A DNA stretch of 7,070 bases from Pseudomonas sp. (GTDB lineage Bacteria; Pseudomonadota; Gammaproteobacteria; Pseudomonadales; Pseudomonadaceae). The stretch lies in NCBI GenBank assembly GCA_003525045.1, contig DQGF01000331.1:1-7070 (forward strand), given 5' to 3'. The notes beneath the pieces are model-generated. The model searched no databases and had not been told where the DNA came from. It saw only the letters and a list, made by a program, of their open reading frames with translations. The translations under genes were made by a program, and so were the position numbers. Of the stretch, positions 1-4,671 are shown in pieces. The stretch's first letter is position 1, and each line of letters begins with the position of its first letter.

Positions 1-1214
1 GCTGTCGGCAGTTGCCATTGGCGGCTGAAGTTATCCACAGCACCGATTTGCTGCAGGATCTCCTTCAGGGCAATGACACCCTGGTCGGATAAACCGGTCT
101 CGAGCTGCTCGCTGTCCAGTCGGGCCAGTTGCAGGGCCGCGCTGACTTGCTGCTGACGTCGCAACATAGCGGCGTACTCTTCGCGCAACGTGCTCCAGTC
201 TTGATGGGAGGCAAAAAAGCCCAGCCAGTCCAGTAACTGCTCGCGGATCCCGACGTGGGTCGCATGGGGGGCCAAGGTGAATTCGATGTGCAACAACGCT
301 TGTCCGGCGAACCGGTACAGTGGCGCGGCTTTCAGGCTGTCAGTCGTCCTGCCATCGCGCAATCCCGCCAGCAGGCCACCGGGTTTCGCAGCGTTCAGCC
401 AATGGCACAGGAAAGCCAAAGCTTCGGTCGATGAATCGGGTAGCGCTTCGAAGGCGAACAACAGATCCAGTCGACGCTCGCCAGCCTGTTGATAACTAGT
501 GTTCGAAGACTCCATCAGGGGCACAGGGGCTTGTTGCGGGACTTCTTTCCCTGCGGGAATAACAGCGCCAAAGCTTTGAGCCATCGACTGCAACTCATCG
601 AGACTCTGAGGCCCCGCCAGGCTCAGTGTCATCTGCCCTGTCTGATAAAACCGTTGATGGAAATCCTTCAGTGCGTGCTGGAACTCAGTCTGCGGCAGCG
701 GCAGGCTGTAGCGATTGCCCGCGTGAAACGCGCGCAACGGGTGAGCAGCTGAAATGCCATCAAACAGCGTAAATTGCTGCTGGGCCGTCGCATCCCGGGC
801 CCAGGCGACAAATTCTGCGTGCAGCACTTCCCGTTCCCGCCGCTGATCGTCCAGATTCATACGCGGATAAGCGAGCATGTCTGACAGACGCTCCAGCCCA
901 CCGCTAAACGCCTGAGGTGGCAACTCAAAAAAGAAGTCGGTGGTGCGTTCACTGGTCCGCGCATTCACTTGCCCGCCATGACCTTGTACGTAGGCCATCA
1001 GGCCTTGTCCTGCGGGAAAGCGCTCGGTACCGAGAAACAGCAGATGCTCAAGAAAGTGCGCCAAACCAGGCCAGGCCAGCGGCACATCGTGGCTGCCCGC
1101 GGCGACGCGCAACGCCGCAGCGCAACGCTTTAAATCGGGAGCATGACGCAACGTCACCCGCAGGCCGTTGGCCAGGGTTTCAGTGTGAAGGCGGGGGTGA
1201 TTCAGCGCAGGCAT
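1..1214 (-). CDS. pqqF: PqqF, M16-family zinc protease of PQQ biosynthesis (N-terminal half, cut by window edge)
   Basis: The reading frame is open from an ATG at 1214 to the left edge, giving about 404 residues of a protein that is usually about 750-830 residues long. It carries the inverted zinc site of the pitrilysin/insulinase (M16) family: H53-F-L-E56-H57, with E134 in the segment EREVLHAEF lying 77 residues after H57, the same distance as the third zinc ligand in pitrilysin and insulin-degrading enzyme. The segment VNARTSERTTDFFF (83-96) matches the conserved strand after the metal site. PqqF-type proteases are associated with cleavage of the PqqA precursor peptide, probably in the cytoplasm. 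The start is supported by GGAAG at 1220-1224, five bases upstream. The gene lies downstream of davA on the same strand but is separated from it by 108 bp and a large palindrome. In Pseudomonas, pqqF is commonly followed by pqqABCDE, which would lie outside the window to the left. The M16 call is firm; PqqF itself rests on context and recognition of the sequence. Confidence 0.9.
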   Translation of the reverse strand, partial: MPALNHPRLHTETLANGLRVTLRHAPDLKRCAAALRVAAGSHDVPLAWPGLAHFLEHLLFLGTERFPAGQGLMAYVQGHGGQVNARTSERTTDFFFELPPQAFSGGLERLSDMLAYPRMNLDDQRREREVLHAEFVAWARDATAQQQFTLFDGISAAHPLRAFHAGNRYSLPLPQTEFQHALKDFHQRFYQTGQMTLSLAGPQSLDELQSMAQSFGAVIPAGKEVPQQAPVPLMESSNTSYQQAGERRLDLLFAFEALPDSSTEALAFLCHWLNAAKPGGLLAGLRDGRTTDSLKAAPLYRFAGQALLHIEFTLAPHATHVGIREQLLDWLGFFASHQDWSTLREEYAAMLRRQQQVSAALQLARLDSEQLETGLSDQGVIALKEILQQIGAVDNFSRQWQLPT

Positions 1215-1241
1215 GAGCACTTCCAGAACAGAGAAGCGCTA

Positions 1242-1269
1242 ATGCTAGCGGATTAGGGGGCGTTCTCAA
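1242..1269 (-). promoter_or_regulatory. Candidate sigma-70 promoter of pqqF
   Basis: Read on the minus strand, TTGAGA (1264-1269, five of six matches to the -35 consensus) is followed after 16 bp by TAGCAT (1242-1247, four of six matches to the -10 consensus). Transcription would begin near 1235, giving a leader of about 20 bases with GGAAG at 1220-1224. The -35 box lies inside one arm of the 64-bp palindrome. The match is moderate and the promoter is a prediction; pqqF could instead be transcribed by readthrough from davBA. Confidence 0.3.
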
Positions 1270-1316
1270 TGAGTTTCCACACCCTGGTGGGGAAACAGAT
1301 TGAGAACGCCCCCTAA
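1253..1316 (-). terminator. 64-bp near-perfect palindrome between davA and pqqF, possible davBA terminator
   Basis: An exact 18-bp inverted repeat (arms 1253-1270 and 1299-1316) encloses a second exact 6-bp pair, GTTTCC (1273-1278) and GGAAAC (1291-1296), and an innermost CACC/GGTG pair. All three pairs are centred on 1284.5, so 28 of 32 possible pairs match. It starts 7 bases after the davA stop codon, which fits a transcription terminator for davBA. There is no run of T after it on either strand, so it is not a textbook intrinsic terminator. It may instead be a processing or stabilising hairpin, a regulatory cruciform, or a small repeat element. Confidence 0.5.
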
Positions 1317-1322
1317 AGTGGA

Positions 1323-2117
1323 TCAGCGCTTGTTCAGCTCGCTGTAAAGCTCGGGTCGGCGATCGAGGAGGTAGCGATTGGCGGCGCGGGAATCGACCAT
1401 CAACTGGCGATCCAGCTCGCCGACGATCAGTGCTTCATCGAGGCCGGCCTGGGCGATGCGGCTGCCATCCGGCGCGGCGATGCTGCTCTGGCCGCAGTAG
1501 TGGATTTCGCCTTCCTGTCCGCAGTAGTTGGCGTAGGCCACATAACACTGGTTTTCAAACGCTCGGGCGCGGACGGTGACGTCGGCGACAAAGTCGTAGG
1601 GAATCATGTTCGCCGTCGGCACCAGAATCAGCTCGGCACCGGCCAGGGCCAGGCGCCGGGCATTTTCCGGAAATTCCAGGTCGTAGCAGATCAAAAAACC
1701 GAGCTTCCAGCCATTGAGCTCAACCAGCGGGAACTCATCCTTGCCTGCGCTGAACATCGAGTGATCGAGATCGCCGAACAGATGCGTCTTGCGGTAGTTG
1801 CACAGGCGCTCGCCATGGGCATCGATCAACTGCACGGCGTTGTAGATCTGTCCGTCTTCGGTGCGCTCGGGGTAGCCATACAAAATGGCAATCCTCGCGG
1901 TCTTGGCAATGCGCGCGATCTGCTGCGCCGACTCACCGTTGTGCACCTCCGCCAGCACATTGACTGCATCAAGGCCGATGTTGTAACCGGTCAGGAACAT
2001 CTCCGGCAGTACCAGCAGGTCGGCGCCCTTGGCCTCCAGCGCCAGTTGATGCAGGCGTTGCAGATTGCCTGCGACGTCGAGGGGCAGCGGTGGACATTGG
2101 TAAAGGGCTACGCGCAT
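1323..2117 (-). CDS. davA: DavA, 5-aminopentanamidase (5-aminovaleramide amidase), nitrilase superfamily
   Basis: This 264-residue cytoplasmic enzyme hydrolyses 5-aminovaleramide, the product of lysine 2-monooxygenase, to 5-aminovalerate and ammonia. The carbon-nitrogen hydrolase catalytic triad is visible: E39 in LLVLPEMFLTGYN, K110 in NYRKTHLFG, and the nucleophile C144 in LICYDLEFPE. The protein fills the whole domain and has no signal peptide or membrane segment. Its ATG lies 12 bases after the davB stop codon and has a strong AAGGAG ribosome site, so the two genes form one translational unit. Family membership is certain from the triad. The specific substrate is inferred from the partner gene davB and from the known P. 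putida order. Related enzymes of this size include R-stereoselective amidases, so activity on other amides is possible. Confidence 0.93.
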   Translation of the reverse strand: MRVALYQCPPLPLDVAGNLQRLHQLALEAKGADLLVLPEMFLTGYNIGLDAVNVLAEVHNGESAQQIARIAKTARIAILYGYPERTEDGQIYNAVQLIDAHGERLCNYRKTHLFGDLDHSMFSAGKDEFPLVELNGWKLGFLICYDLEFPENARRLALAGAELILVPTANMIPYDFVADVTVRARAFENQCYVAYANYCGQEGEIHYCGQSSIAAPDGSRIAQAGLDEALIVGELDRQLMVDSRAANRYLLDRRPELYSELNKR

Positions 2118-2123
2118 TTTGAA

Positions 2124-2129
2124 CTCCTT
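2124..2129 (-). promoter_or_regulatory. Ribosome binding site of davA
   Basis: AAGGAG on the minus strand lies six bases before the davA ATG at 2117 and abuts the davB stop codon (2130-2132). It is the strongest Shine-Dalgarno match in the window. It supports both the davA start and co-transcription with davB. Confidence 0.85.
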
Positions 2130-3812
2130 TTACTCGGGCAGGGCGATCGGACCGATCTCGTTGAACACATCTCCTGGACCCGGGTTCTCGGCGTGAGTTT
2201 CACCGCCGAAGTGTTTCATGATGCCCCACACCGCATTGAGCGAAGTCTGTACCGCGCCTTCGACCCAGGCCGGGGTCCAGGAAACGTCGTCGCCAGCGAT
2301 GAAAATCCCGCGTTGCTCAGCCGGCATGTCAGCCTGCATGAAGTGCGCGTACATGCGCTGGTTGTAACGGTAATGGCCGGGCAGGGCACCTTTGAACGCG
2401 CCGAGGAAATGCGGGTCGGCTTCCCAGGACACGGTGATCGGGTCGCCGATGATCCGCGCGGCGATGTCGACTTTCGGGTAGATCTTCTTCAACGCATCCA
2501 GCGCCAGCTTCACGCGTTTTTCCACCGGGTGCGGGAGCATTTTCAGCGCGTCGCTCATCCACGAGTACGACAGGCAGATGACGCCAGGCTTGTCGTCGCC
2601 GTTATCAAATAGATAGGTGCCGCGGGTCAGGCGATCGGTGAGGGTCATGCTCATCAGGTCGCGGCCGGTTTCCGGGTCCTTGTCCTTCCAGAACGGCCGG
2701 TCGACCATCACAAAGGTTTTCGACGATTGCATGTAGCGGGTGCGGTCCAGGGCCATCCACATCTTTTGCGAGAACAGGGTTTCGTCGCACTCGATCTGGG
2801 TGGTCAGCAGCCAACTCTGGCACGTGGTCAGTACCGCCGCGTATTCGCGGGTGTCACCGTAGTTGTCGGTGACCGTAAAACGCCCGTTCGGTGCGTGGGC
2901 AATTTTCTTCACACCGGAACGCGGTGCGCCGCTGTGCAACGAGCTGAGACTGGTGCCTTCTGGCCAGTGCACGCAACGCTCCGGCACATGGCGCCAGATG
3001 CCGAGTGGCACTTGTTCCACGCCGCCGACCACCAGGTGCTGGTGATCATCGCAGTTGGTCATCACCACGCGGAAGATTTCCAGCATCGAGTTCGGGAAGT
3101 CCGAGTCCCAACCGCCGGTGCCGAAACCGACCTGGCCGAACACTTCGCGGTGATGGAACGAGAGCTTGGCGAAGGCTTTGGAGGTGGCAACGAAGTCGTA
3201 GAAGGTGCGGTCGTCCCATAACGGAACCAAGGTGTTCCACAATTCCTTGAGGCGTGGCACGTCGCGATCGCGGATCGCTTGCTGGATATCGGAGAACTGC
3301 GAACCGGCTTCCAGTGCATCCGCCCAGGCGTCGGCCACTTCCTGGAACAGTGCAGGAAGATCCGCCAGTTTCTGTGCGTAATGGGTTTTGCCTTCAAGGT
3401 CGATGACCGTGCTGCCGGAAGCAGGTGTCAGCGGGTTCGGGAAAGGTTTGGTCTGGAGGCCCAGTTTATCGACGTAGTGATAAAACGCGGTGGAAGACAC
3501 CGGGAATCGCATGCCGCCGAGCTCGGCGATGATGCCTTCGGCGCCGTTGAATGCCTGGGAGCGCAGACGGCCGCCCATTTTCGAAGCTTCATAGACGACG
3601 GGCTTGAGGCCCAGCTTCATCAATTCGTAAGCCGCCACCAGACCCGCGATACCGGCACCGACAATCGCCACTTCGGCACCGTGGTTGTGCGCAGGAATAC
3701 TGCCCAGGCCGGCCGGGTGTTCAATCCAGTCGTCGAAGGCGAAAGGGAAGTCCGGGCCGAAAATGGTAATCGGCTTTTTACCGTCTGCAGGATGGCGATT
3801 GTTCTTGTTCAT
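2130..3812 (-). CDS. davB: DavB, L-lysine 2-monooxygenase (FAD-dependent, amine oxidase family)
   Basis: This 560-residue flavoenzyme uses oxygen to convert L-lysine to 5-aminovaleramide, carbon dioxide and water, the first step of the aminovalerate pathway. The FAD-binding fold is clear: VAIVGAGIAGL (48-58, with G52-x-G54-x-x-G57), acidic E75 at the end of the second strand, and GGRL at 80-83. The C-terminal FAD motif is IFIAGDDVSWTPAWVEGA (GDD at 507-509). R102 in GGMRFP fits the carboxylate-binding arginine of L-amino acid oxidases. As I remember the lysine oxidase/monooxygenase of Pseudomonas sp. AIU 813, its substrate and active-site residues D238, C254, W418 and W516 all occur here at identical positions; K365 fits the conserved flavin-site lysine. 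The length is also the same. Databases often label such proteins tryptophan 2-monooxygenase, but these residues favour lysine. The start at 3812 has AAGGT five bases upstream. There is no signal peptide. It leads the davBA unit. Confidence 0.95.
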   Translation of the reverse strand: MNKNNRHPADGKKPITIFGPDFPFAFDDWIEHPAGLGSIPAHNHGAEVAIVGAGIAGLVAAYELMKLGLKPVVYEASKMGGRLRSQAFNGAEGIIAELGGMRFPVSSTAFYHYVDKLGLQTKPFPNPLTPASGSTVIDLEGKTHYAQKLADLPALFQEVADAWADALEAGSQFSDIQQAIRDRDVPRLKELWNTLVPLWDDRTFYDFVATSKAFAKLSFHHREVFGQVGFGTGGWDSDFPNSMLEIFRVVMTNCDDHQHLVVGGVEQVPLGIWRHVPERCVHWPEGTSLSSLHSGAPRSGVKKIAHAPNGRFTVTDNYGDTREYAAVLTTCQSWLLTTQIECDETLFSQKMWMALDRTRYMQSSKTFVMVDRPFWKDKDPETGRDLMSMTLTDRLTRGTYLFDNGDDKPGVICLSYSWMSDALKMLPHPVEKRVKLALDALKKIYPKVDIAARIIGDPITVSWEADPHFLGAFKGALPGHYRYNQRMYAHFMQADMPAEQRGIFIAGDDVSWTPAWVEGAVQTSLNAVWGIMKHFGGETHAENPGPGDVFNEIGPIALPE

Positions 3813-3961
3813 GGCTGACCTTGCTGGCGACCCGACGCGGGATGCGCGTTTGAGTATAGGAAAAGATGGCAGCCATTCTAGAGAGCGTAGAACACGTTAA
3901 TAAGACGCAAAGTGTCGTCGTTTTGCTAGTTAATTGATCAGTATGACAATCGATTGATACA
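3813..3961 (-). promoter_or_regulatory. Upstream control region of davBA
   Basis: This AT-richer stretch precedes davB and should hold its promoter. On the minus strand TATACT (3853-3858) is a good -10 box, but no -35 box is recognisable 16-18 bp upstream, which fits a promoter needing an activator. Further upstream are an exact 10-bp palindrome CAATCGATTG (3947-3956), two TTGAT copies exactly 20 bp apart (3934-3938 and 3954-3958), and an imperfect dyad around AATT (3926-3941). Sites in phase with the DNA helix suit an Lrp-family regulator, and such a gene lies immediately upstream. Binding is inferred only. Confidence 0.4.
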
Positions 3962-4014
3962 CACTGTCGGTGTAGGAGCGAGGCTTGCCCGCGAAGAGGC
4001 CCGATCCGACAGTG
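3962..4014. repeat. Pseudomonas REP element framed by a 9-bp inverted repeat
   Basis: The segment from 3972 has the form of the common Pseudomonas REP: GTAG (3972-3975), then the imperfect stem GCGAGGCTTGCCCGC (3978-3992: GCG and GGC pair with GCC and CGC around a TT loop, with one A bulged), then GAAGAGGCC. It is a single unit, not the usual inverted pair. It is enclosed by an exact inverted repeat, CACTGTCGG (3962-3970) and CCGACAGTG (4006-4014). It lies 19 bp past the stop codon of the regulator gene. REP elements in such places can act as transcript 3'-end structures, but no function is shown here. Confidence 0.8.
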
Positions 4015-4033
4015 AAAATCTACCGGCAGCAAC

Positions 4034-4495
4034 TCAAACCGGCTGCCCCCGATCAATCTTGCTGCTCAAAATGATCGAAGTCGTCGTCTTCTCCACCCCA
4101 TCCACACTGCCGATCTGATCCAGCAACTGATCCAGCTGCTCCGGCGAATCGGTGCGCAACCACGCCACATAATCAAATTCGCCACTGACCGCACACAACT
4201 GCTGTACCTGAGCCATGGCGCTGAGGCGACGCAACACTTCCTTGCCGGACCGCGGCTGCACCGTGATCCCGACGTACGCCTGCAACCCTCCATCCACCAC
4301 GCGCTGACCCAAACGCACACCGTAACCGGTGATCACTTTGGCCTTTTCCAGCCGCGCCAGCCGTGACGTAACGGTAGTGCGTGCAATACCCAGTTGCCGG
4401 GCGAGCATGGCCACGCTTTCGCGGGCATTGATCTGCAGGGCGGCGATCAGTTGGCGGTCGATTTCGTCAAGAACGGGCGGGCGGATGTCAGGCAA
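4034..4495 (-). CDS. Lrp/AsnC-family transcriptional regulator, probable regulator of davBA
   Basis: This 153-residue protein has the standard Lrp/AsnC layout and length. A winged N-terminal DNA-binding domain opens with LDEIDRQLIAAL (9-20) and has a helix-turn-helix at about 27-48 (SVAMLARQLGIARTTVTSRL). The C-terminal ligand-sensing RAM domain spans about 73-147 and includes the family motif SGEFDY (104-109). Members bind amino acids and form dimers or octamers that wrap DNA. The start is TTG at 4495: no in-frame ATG lies between the upstream stop (TGA at 4514-4516) and the codon for M30, which is inside the DNA-binding domain, and GGAG lies eight bases before the TTG. The gene sits upstream of davBA on the same strand and divergent to gcd. 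Control of davBA, perhaps with lysine as ligand, is inferred from position; control of gcd is also possible. I do not assign a symbol. Confidence 0.93.
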   Translation of the reverse strand: MPDIRPPVLDEIDRQLIAALQINARESVAMLARQLGIARTTVTSRLARLEKAKVITGYGVRLGQRVVDGGLQAYVGITVQPRSGKEVLRRLSAMAQVQQLCAVSGEFDYVAWLRTDSPEQLDQLLDQIGSVDGVEKTTTSIILSSKIDRGQPV

Positions 4496-4503
4496 AGGGG
4501 CGG

Positions 4504-4507
4504 CTCC
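4504..4507 (-). promoter_or_regulatory. Ribosome binding site supporting the TTG start of the Lrp-family gene
   Basis: GGAG on the minus strand lies eight bases before the TTG at 4495. This decides the start, because the next in-frame ATG would remove the first 29 residues, including part of the DNA-binding domain. Confidence 0.6.
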
Positions 4508-4608
4508 AGCGGCTCAAAGCAATGGGTAAGCATGTTACAGGCACAGCCCTTGAAGCGGATATCTGATCCAGGCTCAGTACCGTTCTTGCCATTTTTGCCT
4601 GCGACAAT

Positions 4609-4637
4609 TTGCCATAAGTAACCAGGTAGTACATTAT
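4609..4637 (+). promoter_or_regulatory. Candidate sigma-70 promoter of gcd
   Basis: TTGCCA (4609-4614, five of six matches to -35) and CATTAT (4632-4637, four of six to -10) are separated by exactly 17 bp. Transcription would begin near 4644, leaving a leader of about 28 bases before the ATG at 4672. TTGCC occurs three times upstream (4586, 4595, 4609), with the longer TTGCCAT at 4586 and 4609. This could be a regulator site or chance. The rest of the 176-bp divergent region shows no clear promoter for the Lrp-family gene. Confidence 0.45.
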
Positions 4638-4671
4638 TCCGCGCTTGTCACAAATGGGGAAAATATCCGAC

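Noticed and set aside
917..1216. Plus-strand open frame of 99 codons
   Set aside because: It is antisense to the zinc-site region of pqqF and has an arginine-rich, shadow-like composition.
1238..1251. Small hairpin CGCTA/TAGCG upstream of pqqF
   Set aside because: A 5-bp stem is expected by chance; it only overlaps the candidate -10 box.
1500..2612. Long plus-strand open frame of 370 codons
   Set aside because: It lies antisense across davA and davB, both of which have clear catalytic motifs. Its translation shows no recognisable domain. It is a by-product of GC-rich codon use.
3279..3818. Plus-strand open frame of 179 codons opposite the 5' part of davB
   Set aside because: It is antisense to the FAD-binding region of davB and has no domain or ribosome site that I can recognise.
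4025..4047. Inverted repeat GGCAGC/GCTGCC around the stop codon of the Lrp-family gene as a terminator
   Set aside because: The stem is only 6 bp with an 11-base loop, it overlaps coding sequence, and the short T run is several bases away. It is too weak to call.
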